Positions 25,745 to 36,632 of a stretch of 64,000 bases of DNA are shown here, piece by piece. The first letter of the stretch is position 1, and each line of letters begins with the position of its first letter. Where the stretch lies: NCBI RefSeq assembly GCF_014647595.1, contig NZ_BMPM01000004.1, positions 245,763 to 309,762 on the forward strand. Reading direction: 5' to 3'. A program made the position numbers and the translations under genes. A model generated the notes under the pieces. It saw only the letters and a program-made list of their open reading frames with translations. It ran no database searches and was not told the DNA's origin. Source of the stretch: Paenarthrobacter histidinolovorans. Its GTDB lineage: Bacteria; Actinomycetota; Actinomycetes; Actinomycetales; Micrococcaceae.

Positions 25745-27022
25745 TTAGAGCTCCACCCCGAGCAAAGCGTCGATGGCGTCAGAAACCAGTGCCGCGTCCT
25801 GGGCGGACGCTTCGGCACCACTGCTGACGGACTCCTTGGCCCATTGGTCGACGGCGGCAAGGGCACCAGGGGCGTTGAGGTCATTGGCCAGCTCCTTGCG
25901 CATGGCCGAGACGAGGGTGCCCGCCGAACCGGCCGGGGCCTGTTCCACGGCTGCCCGCCAGAGTGCGAGCCTGTCCTTGGCTGCGGCGAAACCCTCGTTG
26001 GTCCAGGACCAGTCGGAGCGGTAGTGGTTGGCAAGGATTGCCAGACGGATGGCGGCAGGTTCCTCACCGGCGGCGCGGAGCTTGGAGACGAGCACCAGGT
26101 TTCCCTTTGATTTGCTCATCTTTTCTCCGTCCAAACCCACCATTCCGGCGTGGCAAAAGTGGCGGGCCAGTGGGACGCCGGAGAGTGAGTAGGCGTGGCC
26201 GGCTCCCATTTCGTGATGGGGGAAGATCAGGTCAGATCCCCCACCCTGCACTGTGAACGGCGCCGGAAGGTACTTCTGCGCGATCACGGTACATTCGATG
26301 TGCCATCCTGGCCTGCCGGCTCCGAGACTTGCTCCCGGCCAACTGGGCTCGCCGTCACGGGCGACACGCCACAGGAGGGGGTCCAGTGCGTTGCGCTTCC
26401 CTGGCCGTGCGGGGTCTCCCCCACGCTCGGCGAACAACGTGAGCATTTCGCTTTCGCCAAGGCCGGAGACCTCACCGAGCTTCCAGGCGTCAGTGGCGCT
26501 GGAGCGCTTTCCGGCGGTTTCGACGTCGTAGTAGATGTCGCCGTCGGGTTCTCCGTCGCTGCCCTGGACGCGATAAGCCACGCCGTCGGCGATGAGTTGC
26601 TCGATGGCCGGCACGATGTCCGGGATGGCCTCGACGGCACCGATGTAGTGGTTTGGCGCGAGAACGTTCAGGGCGTCCATGTCGGTCTGGAACAGCTCGA
26701 TCTGGCTTTGTGCCAGTTCACGCCAGTCCACGCCCGTTGCGGTGGCCCGTTCCAGGAGGGGGTCGTCCACGTCCGTAACGTTCTGGACGTAGGAGACCCG
26801 GACGCCCGCGTCCCGCCAGGCCCGGTTCAACAGATCGAACGACACGTAGCTTGCGGCGTGGCCCATGTGTGTTGCGTCGTAGGGCGTGATGCCGCAGACG
26901 TACATGGATTGTTCCGCCTGCCGCTCCACCTCCACGACTCGACCCAGGGCGGTGTCGTACAGCCGGATGGGCGGCATGCTGCCGGGCAGCTCAGGGACAG
27001 GGCGGGAGATCCACGATTTCAC
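25745..27022 (-). CDS. mshC: L-cysteine:1D-myo-inositol 2-amino-2-deoxy-alpha-D-glucopyranoside ligase MshC
   Basis: 425 aa. MshC joins cysteine to GlcN-inositol with ATP, the third step of mycothiol synthesis. It is a cysteinyl-tRNA synthetase relative with the MshC form of the HIGH motif (THMGHA, 51-56), zinc ligands C43, C244 (in HIEC) and a His in FPHHE (about 269-270), and KMSKSKGN (301-308). It is shorter than CysS because the anticodon-binding end is missing. This supports an actinobacterial host with mycothiol. The GTG start is 6 bases after TAAGGT. uppP ends 15 bases upstream. Confidence 0.95.
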   Translation of the reverse strand: MKSWISRPVPELPGSMPPIRLYDTALGRVVEVERQAEQSMYVCGITPYDATHMGHAASYVSFDLLNRAWRDAGVRVSYVQNVTDVDDPLLERATATGVDWRELAQSQIELFQTDMDALNVLAPNHYIGAVEAIPDIVPAIEQLIADGVAYRVQGSDGEPDGDIYYDVETAGKRSSATDAWKLGEVSGLGESEMLTLFAERGGDPARPGKRNALDPLLWRVARDGEPSWPGASLGAGRPGWHIECTVIAQKYLPAPFTVQGGGSDLIFPHHEMGAGHAYSLSGVPLARHFCHAGMVGLDGEKMSKSKGNLVLVSKLRAAGEEPAAIRLAILANHYRSDWSWTNEGFAAAKDRLALWRAAVEQAPAGSAGTLVSAMRKELANDLNAPGALAAVDQWAKESVSSGAEASAQDAALVSDAIDALLGVEL

Positions 27023-27034
27023 GACTCAACCTTA
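27023..27034 (-). promoter_or_regulatory. -10 element of a leaderless mshC promoter
   Basis: TAAGGT (minus strand 27029-27034) is 6 bases before the GTG; no ribosome binding site is seen. Confidence 0.4.
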
Positions 27035-27037
27035 GTG

Positions 27038-27871
27038 CTAGGCACTGATCACACCGAAACCGAGCAGGACATACAACGCCAGACCAAGGAGGATCCTGTA
27101 CCAAACGAAAAGCCGGTAACTCCGCGTGGACACGAATTTCAGGAACCAGCCGATGATGACGTAACCCACAACGAAGGCGATGACCGTTGCCAGGGCTGTT
27201 TCGGGCAGACCGTAGGGGCCGGCCAGGCCTTCGTTCGAGACGGTCTTGTAGAGCTGGTACAGCCCGCTGCCGAACACGGCGGGAATGGCAAGCAGGAAGG
27301 AATAGCGTGCTGCTGCTTCACGGGTGTAGCCCATGAGCAGGCCGGCTGTGATCGTGCCGCCGGAGCGTGAAACGCCTGGTATCAAGGCCATGGCCTGCGC
27401 GAAGCCATAGAGAATGCCGTGCTTGTAGGTCAGTTGCGTCAGGTCACGCTCCTGCCGTCCAATGGCGTCCGCGACGGCCAGGATCATGCCGAACACAATC
27501 AGCATGGTGGCAACGATCCACATGCTGCGAAGCACCGACTCGATCTGGTCCTGGAACAGCAGCCCAAGAACGATGATGGGCAAGCTGCCCAGGATGACCA
27601 GCCAGCCCATGCGGGCGTCGGGGTCGTTGCGCTCCACCTTGCCCGTCAGGGAGCCGAACCAGGCCCGCACAATGCGGACGATGTCACGCCAAAAGTAGAC
27701 GATGACGGCGGTCTCGGTTCCCAATTGCGTGATGGCAGTAAAGGCTGCCCCTGGATCGGCTGCATCCGGCAGGAATGAGCCGACGATCCGCAGGTGCGCG
27801 CTCGAGGAGATCGGGAGGAATTCGGTGAGGCCCTGCACAAGGCCCAGCAAGGCTGCTTCTATCCAGTTCAC
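27038..27871 (-). CDS. uppP: undecaprenyl-diphosphatase UppP (BacA family)
   Basis: 277 aa, polytopic (about eight membrane segments). It dephosphorylates undecaprenyl pyrophosphate outside the membrane so the lipid carrier can be reused for peptidoglycan and exopolysaccharide. The family motifs are clear: [20 protein letters not shown] (about 12-30) with the catalytic Glu, and [15 protein letters not shown] (about 165). The start is a GTG. It lies between mshC and a divergent aldo/keto reductase. The exopolysaccharide locus that would use the carrier starts 1 kb away. Confidence 0.95.
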   Translation of the reverse strand: MNWIEAALLGLVQGLTEFLPISSSAHLRIVGSFLPDAADPGAAFTAITQLGTETAVIVYFWRDIVRIVRAWFGSLTGKVERNDPDARMGWLVILGSLPIIVLGLLFQDQIESVLRSMWIVATMLIVFGMILAVADAIGRQERDLTQLTYKHGILYGFAQAMALIPGVSRSGGTITAGLLMGYTREAAARYSFLLAIPAVFGSGLYQLYKTVSNEGLAGPYGLPETALATVIAFVVGYVIIGWFLKFVSTRSYRLFVWYRILLGLALYVLLGFGVISA

Positions 27872-27885
27872 GTGAATAGACCCTA
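27872..27885 (-). promoter_or_regulatory. -10 element of a leaderless uppP promoter
   Basis: TAGGGT (minus strand 27880-27885) is 8 bases before the GTG. It is back to back with the promoter of the aldo/keto reductase gene. Confidence 0.4.
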
Positions 27886-27910
27886 CGTCATGAACACTGG
27901 TAACTGCCCG

Positions 27911-27923
27911 TAAGCTAGCTGCT
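27911..27923 (+). promoter_or_regulatory. -10 element of a leaderless promoter for the aldo/keto reductase gene
   Basis: TAAGCT (27911-27916) is 7 bases before the ATG at 27924. Confidence 0.45.
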
Positions 27924-28856
27924 ATGCAGCAGCGTTATGTCGGGAACAGTGGGTTCCGCGTGTCCTCCTTGTCCCTTGGAACCATGTCCTGGGCGCAGGA
28001 GACCGATGAACAAGACGCTGCCGAATTGCTCCACGCGTTCGTTGCGGCCGGTGGAACGGTTGTGGACACGGCGGCGTCCTATGCGCAAGGCCAGGCCGAG
28101 GCAATGCTGGGATCCATGCTCGGTGATGTTGTCGCCCGGTCGGAGGTGGTGATCTCCACGAAAGCCGGCGTGTCGTCGTCAGAGACACGCCGCAGTATCA
28201 ACGCTTCCCGTGGCGCGTTGCTTTCTGCTTTGGATGCGAGCCTGGCCAGGCTCGGAACGGACTACATCGACATCTGGTTTGCCCAGGAATGGGACCCCAA
28301 TGTGCCCTTGGATGAAACGCTCTCGGCTTTGGAACTGGCGCAGCGTAGCGGGCGGGCGCGCTACGTGGGCATTTCCAACTACAACGGCTGGCAAACCGCC
28401 AAGGCTTCGGCCGTGGCCGGTTTCACCTTGGTGGCCAACCAGTCCGAATATTCCCTGGTCCACCGCAAGCCCGAAGAAGAACTCATCCCTGCCGTAGAGG
28501 ACGCCGGCCTTGGATTGATGGCTTGGGCTCCGCTGGGACGCGGGGTGCTCAGCGGAAAGTACCGGGGACAGATTCCGGCCGACTCCCGTGCAGCCCAGGG
28601 CAGGCTGGCTGGGTACGTTGAGCCTTATTTGGAGCCCCGGGAGTCAAGGGTTGTGGAAGCAGTGGCTATGGCTGCGCGTGGCCTGGGCCGGACACCGCTG
28701 GATGTGTCGCTGAGCTGGTTGCTCTCCCGGCCGGGTGTTTCCACTGCGATAGTGGGACCCAGGAACGCCGTCCAGCTCAAGGAACTGCTTGACGCGCAAT
28801 TGTCCGCGCTCCCGTCGGAGATTGCCCGGGCCCTGGAAGACGTTTCGGCTGCTTAG
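27924..28856 (+). CDS. aldo/keto reductase
   Basis: 310 aa, a TIM-barrel NADPH-dependent oxidoreductase. The catalytic tetrad can be placed: Asp and Tyr in [11 protein letters not shown] (about 47-57), Lys in [11 protein letters not shown] (about 80), and the His position in [14 protein letters not shown], where the usual histidine is replaced by Gln/Glu (the family often has LYQVHWPD). Cofactor-binding [23 protein letters not shown] is present near the end. The substrate is unknown. It converges on rmlA with only 5 bases between stops. Confidence 0.9.
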   Translation: MQQRYVGNSGFRVSSLSLGTMSWAQETDEQDAAELLHAFVAAGGTVVDTAASYAQGQAEAMLGSMLGDVVARSEVVISTKAGVSSSETRRSINASRGALLSALDASLARLGTDYIDIWFAQEWDPNVPLDETLSALELAQRSGRARYVGISNYNGWQTAKASAVAGFTLVANQSEYSLVHRKPEEELIPAVEDAGLGLMAWAPLGRGVLSGKYRGQIPADSRAAQGRLAGYVEPYLEPRESRVVEAVAMAARGLGRTPLDVSLSWLLSRPGVSTAIVGPRNAVQLKELLDAQLSALPSEIARALEDVSAA

Positions 28857-28861
28857 CGCGC

Positions 28862-30780
<1,919 letters not shown>

Positions 30781-30782
30781 CC

Positions 30783-32201
30783 GTGGACCCGCGGGAGTTG
30801 GCCACCACTCCAACCACGATTCCGGGATTGATACTGCTGGAACTCCCGGTTCACACTGACAGCCGCGGCTGGTTCAAGGAAAACTGGCACCGCGGCAAAA
30901 TGGTGGCTGCGGGGCTTCCGGACTTTGGGCCGGTGCAGAACAACATATCGTTCAACGCCGTACGCGGTACGACGCGGGGCATCCATGCCGAGCCCTGGGA
31001 CAAGTTCATCTCCTTGGCCTCCGGGCGTATCTTCGGGGCCTGGGTGGACCTCCGGGAAGGGCCGACCTTCGGTGTCTTGTTCACTGCAGAGTTGACGCCG
31101 GGCAAGGCAGTGTTCGTGCCCCGTGGCGTGGGCAATGCTTTCCAGACCCTGGACCCCGATACCGCCTACACCTATCTGGTGAACGACCACTGGAGCCCCG
31201 AGGCCCGGAAGAACTACACCTTCCTGAACCTTGCAGACGAACAAGTTGCTGTGCCCTGGCCGATACCGCTCAGCGAAGCCACCGTGTCGGAGGAGGACAA
31301 GAACCACCCGCGCCTGGCCGGCGTCACCCCGATGCAGAAGCGGCGCACGCTGGTGCTGGGCGCCGATGGCCAGTTGGGCACTGCACTCCGGCAAGCGTTC
31401 GACGGCGACACCACCGTGGACTTCGCCGGTCGCCAGGATTTTGACATCACCTGTGCAGATTCCTACCGGTCGCTGAGCTGGCGCGATTACTCCACGATCA
31501 TCAACGCCGCAGCGTATACCGCGGTAGATGCAGCCGAAAGCCCTGAAGGCCGTGCAGCTGCCTGGACAATCAACGCAGCTGCCGTCTCCCGGTTGGCGGC
31601 CGCCGCCGTCGATCATTCACTGACCCTGGTCCATGTATCCAGCGATTACGTCTTTGACGGGACCGCCAAGCCCCACCGGGAGGACGAGGCTTTTACGCCC
31701 TTGGGCGTGTACGGGCAGAGCAAAGCCGCCGGTGACATCGCCGTGGGTACCGTGCCGCGGCACTACATCGTCAGGACGAGCTGGGTGGTGGGCGACGGCC
31801 GGAACTTTGTCCGGACCATGGCCGGCCTCGCTGCCAAAGGTGCGTCGCCGGGCGTGGTTGATGACCAGTTCGGCCGCTTGAGCTTTGCCGTGGACCTTGC
31901 GGCGGGGATCAGGCACCTGCTTGATTCCCAAGCCCCCTATGGCACTTACAACATCAGCAACAGCGGTGGCGAGCAGAGCTGGGCAGATGTTGCCGCAGAC
32001 GTCTACCGGCTGTGCGGAGCGGATCCCCGGCTGGTGCGTCCGGTCCGCACCGCCGACTACAACAAGCCGGACATGGCGCCGCGCCCGGCCAACAGCGTCC
32101 TGGACCTGGCCAAAATTTCGGCAAGCGGGTTCGCTCCCCCGGACGCGTCGCAGCGTCTTGCCGGGTATCTCCAACACAAGTCAGGGCAAAAGCCCTCCTG
32201 A
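30783..32201 (+). CDS. bifunctional dTDP-4-keto-rhamnose 3,5-epimerase / reductase (RmlC-RmlD fusion)
   Basis: 472 aa. The first part (about 1-185) is an RmlC cupin: DSRGWFKENWHRGKM, GTTRGIHAEPWDKFISLASG with the catalytic His, and VPRGVGNAFQTLDPDTAYTYLVNDHW. The second part (about 188-472) is RmlD: TLVLGADGQLGTAL, NAAAYTAVDAAE, SSDYVFDGT and YGQSKAAGD (YxxxK). The two proteins finish dTDP-L-rhamnose from the RmlB product, so fusion keeps consecutive steps together. The HAEPWDK sequence replaces the usual HYQ after the catalytic His. The GTG at 30783 lies 2 bases after rmlB; frame upstream of it overlaps rmlB and is rejected. Confidence 0.9.
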   Translation: MDPRELATTPTTIPGLILLELPVHTDSRGWFKENWHRGKMVAAGLPDFGPVQNNISFNAVRGTTRGIHAEPWDKFISLASGRIFGAWVDLREGPTFGVLFTAELTPGKAVFVPRGVGNAFQTLDPDTAYTYLVNDHWSPEARKNYTFLNLADEQVAVPWPIPLSEATVSEEDKNHPRLAGVTPMQKRRTLVLGADGQLGTALRQAFDGDTTVDFAGRQDFDITCADSYRSLSWRDYSTIINAAAYTAVDAAESPEGRAAAWTINAAAVSRLAAAAVDHSLTLVHVSSDYVFDGTAKPHREDEAFTPLGVYGQSKAAGDIAVGTVPRHYIVRTSWVVGDGRNFVRTMAGLAAKGASPGVVDDQFGRLSFAVDLAAGIRHLLDSQAPYGTYNISNSGGEQSWADVAADVYRLCGADPRLVRPVRTADYNKPDMAPRPANSVLDLAKISASGFAPPDASQRLAGYLQHKSGQKPS

Positions 32202-32307
32202 ACGTGGGCCCGCACCCAGGTCAATTGACGACGGCGGGTTACGGATTCGCGACGCTGGTGCCATCCTTTGAGGTACTCATCCTTGGGTTGCGGAAGAAGA
32301 TGACGCT

Positions 32308-33636
32308 ATGAGGGTTCGCTACTTCACCACGATGGCTTTGACACTGGGCCTGCTGTTCTGGGCGAGCACGATCCCTGGCACCGAACCGAGGACAACCGCG
32401 CTTCCGCAGCCGGAGCCCACAGCAGCCCCGGTGGTGCGTGCGGACGCGCTCCATGAGCTTCCCCGCATTCCGTGGGAAGGCGGACCGGCATACTGGAAGC
32501 AGTTCGCCAAGGCCACCGCAGCCGGCTGGAGCGATCCGTCGTTCTTACCCATCGCGATCTGGTACGGATCCCCTGGCAGCGATGCGCAACTGGCCTACGA
32601 CAAATCCCTTGGCATCAATACCTACGTGCAGGGCAATCCTGACGCCTCCAGTGCAGCCATCGCCGCCCACGGCATGTTCACCCTTTTCGCTACCAAGGAC
32701 GCACCGGCCGGCTGGGACCGGCAGGTAGGAAGTGTCCTGGACGACGAAGTGGACGGCAGATATGACCCCGTAGCCGGGCTGGCCCACATGAAGCAACTGG
32801 CAGCCCAACACGATCCCGCAGCAACGGGCAGGTTCACCTACTCGAACTGGACCTCGGGGATCGTCACCTACGACGTACCCATGCAGTTGTCGATGGACTA
32901 CTTCGGAACTGCGAACGTGAACTCCGTGGACCAGTACTTCTACGCCGTCCCCCAGTGCGACTGGGGTGACGGGACGCTGCGCTGGCGGACGCCCACGGAA
33001 CAGAATCCCATCACCCAAGCGAACTGCCGGACGGCGTCCAGCTACGGGAAGATCATGCAGCTCCAGCAGGAAATCAATGCAGCGCGGGGTGTACAAGCGC
33101 CTCTCTGGGCACTTCCGACCGTGATCAGCACCGGCGGTTCCACCGGTGGTTACAAGCAGTTGGGCCCCGAGCAAGTTCAAGCCCAGGTGTGGGCGTCGAT
33201 CATCCACGAGGCACGGGGCATCGTGTGGTTCAGCCAGTCCCCGGACCAGCAAAACGTCAACGATTGCATCAGCGGCGACGCTTTCCAGGACGCCCGGATA
33301 CACAGCGCTGCATGCTTGAAGGACCAAGTGGCTGCGGCGGGGGTCGTAAACCATGCCATCACTGCCTTGGCGCCGATCATCAACACCCAGTCCTATGTGT
33401 GGGATTTTGGCCAAGGGACGGACACGATGCTCAAAGCCAAGGACGGAAGCGCCTATATTTTCGCGATGACTGACGACGGGATCACCGGAACCAGGACGTT
33501 CACTCTCCCCGGCGGGATCGCCGGATCCACGGTGGAGGTGCTGGGTGAGAACCGTACGATTCACATCCAGGGCGGGAAATTCACTGATGCTTTCGCGAAC
33601 GAATACACGCACCATGTCTATCGCATCAGCCTTTAG
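32308..33636 (+). CDS. secreted protein with glycoside-hydrolase-like character, function unproven
   Basis: 442 aa. An N-terminal signal sequence (about 1-24, RYFTTMALTLGLLFWAS) and a Pro/Thr/Ala-rich linker precede a domain that reads like a TIM-barrel sugar hydrolase (about 50-370): alternating strand-like and helix segments, LDDEVDGRYD, a long aromatic-rich middle and IIHEARGIVWFSQ, whose glutamate is placed like a clan GH-A nucleophile. The last 70 residues look like a beta-sandwich (GTRTFTLPGGIAGSTVEVLGENRTI). I do not recognise a specific family. Its place in the exopolysaccharide locus suggests trimming or release of the polymer. GGAAGAAG precedes the ATG. Confidence 0.7.
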   Translation: MRVRYFTTMALTLGLLFWASTIPGTEPRTTALPQPEPTAAPVVRADALHELPRIPWEGGPAYWKQFAKATAAGWSDPSFLPIAIWYGSPGSDAQLAYDKSLGINTYVQGNPDASSAAIAAHGMFTLFATKDAPAGWDRQVGSVLDDEVDGRYDPVAGLAHMKQLAAQHDPAATGRFTYSNWTSGIVTYDVPMQLSMDYFGTANVNSVDQYFYAVPQCDWGDGTLRWRTPTEQNPITQANCRTASSYGKIMQLQQEINAARGVQAPLWALPTVISTGGSTGGYKQLGPEQVQAQVWASIIHEARGIVWFSQSPDQQNVNDCISGDAFQDARIHSAACLKDQVAAAGVVNHAITALAPIINTQSYVWDFGQGTDTMLKAKDGSAYIFAMTDDGITGTRTFTLPGGIAGSTVEVLGENRTIHIQGGKFTDAFANEYTHHVYRISL

Positions 33637-33965
33637 CGCGTACCCGGACGGCAAAGTGCGGCCGAGCTCTGGCGGACTCCGGAAAACGGGCCTAAAGTAG
33701 CCCTACGGCAGCCTCTGGCAGGAGGCCGGGAGACAACTCAAGTGAACATGTCGATGTGGCGGCGTTTGTCCGCCACCCACGATCCTGGCAGTGCAGCAGC
33801 CATGGATCGTGGGCCACATGGTTATGCCTTGAGCTTGACCCGAGCCTGGAGCCAAGAATGCTGCTACCCAAAGTCCGGCCCACCCGGAATGCCCTCCACC
33901 GTGTAGTCCCCCACCGCACCCTGACAAGCGGGCTCAGTGGCCGCAGTCTCCTTCTTCAGAGGCCC
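33637..33965. other. 329-base stretch without a convincing gene
   Basis: Lies between the secreted protein gene and the fused glycosyltransferase gene. It holds a 52-codon frame (ATG 33748 to TAG 33906, rich in Ser, Pro and Arg, unlike any family I know) without a proper ribosome binding site, and no clear hairpin. It probably contains the promoter of the rightward glycosyltransferase genes, and may be a remnant of a lost gene. Confidence 0.5.
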
Positions 33966-35771
33966 ATGGACGACGACGGGGCGACCACGACCGCAACCAC
34001 ATCCCCGGACCGTTGGGTCTCCATGGGCGGCGTCCCGGTAAAACTCATGGAGTTCGGCCCGGCGATCGAGGAGATCCTGGGCAGGGCCGGCGATACCGGC
34101 GCCCCTCCCTTGGGAGTGTGCTCGGCCAATCTGGACCACATTCGTCATTTCGGCTCTGGCGGCCGTTGGGCGGAGACCCTGGAACAGTCCCGCTCCCTGG
34201 AGTGGTTGACGCTTATCGACGGCGCGCCGCTGGCCACTGAGGCCCGGCGCCTGACAGCCAAGGCCTGGCCGAGGCTGGCCGGCAGCGACCTTGTGGGCCC
34301 GTTGCTGGATGAGGCAGAGCGCAGGGGCCTCAGCGTCGGGTTCCTTGGCGGATCGGTTGAGACCCAGGAGCAGATCCGGACCAACTTCGAGGTGGCGCGC
34401 CCAAAGCTGGCGGTCGCTGGATGGTGGGCGCCACCACGGTCCACCCTCGGCGACGATTCGGCGTCCCGGGAGCTGGCAGCCACGATTGCCGGGGCTGCTC
34501 CTGAGATCTTGATCGTCGGTTTGGGAAAACCCCGGCAGGAACTTTGGATATCGGAATACGGAGCCCTGACAGGGGCCAAGGTATTGCTGGCTTTCGGTGC
34601 CGTGGTGGACTTCCTGGCCGGCCACATCAGGCGGGCACCATCATGGGTGAGTTCCCACAGCCTTGAGTGGGCCTGGCGGCTTGCCTTGGAACCACGCCGG
34701 TTGGCCCGCCGGTACCTCGTGGAAGGCCCGGAAGCCTACCTGCGGTTGCGGAGGGACAGCGGCTTGTCCCCCACGCCTGCCAGGCGCTTGCCATCCATGG
34801 ATGTCCCGGAGCGTGCGCCCAGCCGCGCTCCGGGGTCCTTCCTCCCGGCCGGGGCGGCAGCCGACGTCGCCGTCGTCGTCGTCACCTATAACAACCACGA
34901 CGACATCGGCCCTTTGGTCCTCGGCCTGCGGAAGGAGGCCATGAACCAGTCGATCAAGGTGGTGGTGGCCGACAACTCCCCCGACGACCACACACTCAAC
35001 GCCCTGGCGCAGTATCCCGACGTCATTGCCATCAGGACCGGGGGGAACCTCGGATACGCCGGAGGCATCAACGCCGCCCTTTCAGCAGCCGGAGAAGCCG
35101 GCACTTACCTCATCCTCAACCCGGATCTCAGGATCGAGGAGGGCGCCATCAGCGCAATGCGCAGTCGACTGGCGCAAACCGGCGCCGGAGTGGTGGTCCC
35201 CGTCCTGCTGGACGACGACGGCAGCATCTACCCCTCGCTGCGCCGCGAGCCGGGAATTCTGCGAGCGCTGGGTGATGCCGTGTTGGGCAGCCACGTGAGG
35301 AAACGTCCTGGGTGGTTGTCCGAGATGGACTTTGATGAGGAGAGTTACCTGCATGGACACCGGGTTGAGTGGGCAACCGGTGCGGCGCTTTTGCTGGATG
35401 CGGGGGCGGCGAGGGCCGTGGGTGCCTGGGATGAAAGGTTCTTCCTGTATTCGGAAGAGACTGACTACTGCCACCGTATGCGTCAGGCGGGGTATTCCAT
35501 TTGGTTTGAGCCGTCCGCACGGATGTGGCATAAGCGCGGTGGTTCCGGGGCTTCGCCGCAGTTGGTTGCGTTGATGTCCGTGAACCGTGTCCGCTATGCG
35601 GAGAAACATCTTGGGCGGGGTCGGGTTGTGGCGTTTCGCGGCGTTGTCCTCGCCGCGGAGGTGGCCCGTCTGGGCAAGCCTGGTCATCGTGAGGCCGCCT
35701 GGGCCCTGGCAAGCCGCCGGCGGTGGGATCAACTGCCCCATGCCGTGCCCGATGGTGGCGGGGATCTCTGA
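33966..35771 (+). CDS. fused glycosyltransferase: WecG/TagA/CpsF (GT26) domain plus rhamnosyltransferase-like GT2 domain
   Basis: 601 aa. The first domain (about 18-260) carries GT26 marks: GVCSANLDHIRH, LIDGAPLATEARRL, GSDLVGPLLDEAERRGLSVGFLGG, VGLGKPRQELWI and VDFLAGHIRRAPSW. The second (about 298-600) is GT2: VVVVTYNNHDDIG, ADNSPDD, TGGNLGYAGGINAAL, LILNPDLRI and ATGAALLLD...ERFFLYSEETDYCHRMRQAG, like WbbL-type rhamnosyltransferases. GT26 enzymes usually add the second sugar to a lipid-linked primer; fusion suggests two successive transfers. AGAGG lies 4 bases before the ATG. Third-base composition changes within the GT2 part (near 35.3 kb). The stop overlaps the next ATG. Confidence 0.88.
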   Translation: MDDDGATTTATTSPDRWVSMGGVPVKLMEFGPAIEEILGRAGDTGAPPLGVCSANLDHIRHFGSGGRWAETLEQSRSLEWLTLIDGAPLATEARRLTAKAWPRLAGSDLVGPLLDEAERRGLSVGFLGGSVETQEQIRTNFEVARPKLAVAGWWAPPRSTLGDDSASRELAATIAGAAPEILIVGLGKPRQELWISEYGALTGAKVLLAFGAVVDFLAGHIRRAPSWVSSHSLEWAWRLALEPRRLARRYLVEGPEAYLRLRRDSGLSPTPARRLPSMDVPERAPSRAPGSFLPAGAAADVAVVVVTYNNHDDIGPLVLGLRKEAMNQSIKVVVADNSPDDHTLNALAQYPDVIAIRTGGNLGYAGGINAALSAAGEAGTYLILNPDLRIEEGAISAMRSRLAQTGAGVVVPVLLDDDGSIYPSLRREPGILRALGDAVLGSHVRKRPGWLSEMDFDEESYLHGHRVEWATGAALLLDAGAARAVGAWDERFFLYSEETDYCHRMRQAGYSIWFEPSARMWHKRGGSGASPQLVALMSVNRVRYAEKHLGRGRVVAFRGVVLAAEVARLGKPGHREAAWALASRRRWDQLPHAVPDGGGDL

Positions 35772-36607
35772 TGGCCGGGGCGTTTCCCTCGGGCGCGGTG
35801 ATCATTCCCGCTCACAATGAGGCTGCCGTCATTGGGCGTACCCTTGGGTCGCTGCGGGAGGTCATTGGATGGGGAACTGTGGATGTTGTGGTGGCCTGTA
35901 ACGGTTGCAGTGATGGGACGGAGGCGATCGCGTCCCGGTGGGAGGGTGTTTCGGTACTCCATGTGCCGGAGGCGTCAAAGACGGCGGCGCTCAACGCCGG
36001 CGACCGATGCACCCGGTTATGGCCTCGCCTCTATCTGGACGCGGACATAGAGGTCAGCGCCAGGGCCCTGGCAGAGGTGTTCGCGGCGCTGCAGGATGGC
36101 ACTTTGCTGGCTGCCCGGCCGGCGTTCCGTTACGACACACAGGGTGCTTCTGTACCTGTTCGGGCCTACTACCGTGCCCGCAGCCGGATCCCTGCCAATG
36201 CGCAGGGTTTGTGGGGTGCTGGTGCCTATGCCCTGAGTCTTTCAGGGCATCTTCGCATGGGTGTCTTTCCGGCGCTCACGGGTGATGACTATTTTGTGGA
36301 CAGGCTCTTTGATGAGCGGGAAAAGGCGGTTCTTGCCACGGAGCCGGTGGTCGTTCGGACCCCCAGGACTTCTTCAGCCCTCCTGGCAGTCCTGCGGCGC
36401 ACCTACCGTGGCAATGCCGAGCAGGATCTGGTGACCGGTGGGGCGTCCTTGTCACGGACCGTGCGGCAGTTGCTTGCCTCGGTGCGGGGGCCCAGGACGG
36501 CTTTTGATGCGGCTGTCTATGCGGTGTTCGCGGTGGCGGGTCGTCGTCGTGCGCGTGTGTCCGGCGCGTCGTCTCACGTGTGGGAAAGGGATGAGAGCCG
36601 CCGCTAG
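35771..36607 (+). CDS. GT2-family glycosyltransferase
   Basis: 278 aa. It opens with the GT2 fold (VIIPAHNEAAVIGRTLGSL, VVVACNGCSDGT) and has LYLDADIEVSARAL, the metal-binding DxD-type motif. There is no membrane segment strong enough for a processive synthase. The ATG overlaps the stop of the fused glycosyltransferase (TGATG), so it is translationally coupled to it. Codon use is richer in T-ending codons than in the start of the locus. Acceptor and sugar are unknown. Converges on the polymerase gene with 25 bases between stops. Confidence 0.85.
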   Translation: MAGAFPSGAVIIPAHNEAAVIGRTLGSLREVIGWGTVDVVVACNGCSDGTEAIASRWEGVSVLHVPEASKTAALNAGDRCTRLWPRLYLDADIEVSARALAEVFAALQDGTLLAARPAFRYDTQGASVPVRAYYRARSRIPANAQGLWGAGAYALSLSGHLRMGVFPALTGDDYFVDRLFDEREKAVLATEPVVVRTPRTSSALLAVLRRTYRGNAEQDLVTGGASLSRTVRQLLASVRGPRTAFDAAVYAVFAVAGRRRARVSGASSHVWERDESRR

Positions 36608-36632
36608 GCAGTTCCCTGGGCTTGCTTCGGTG

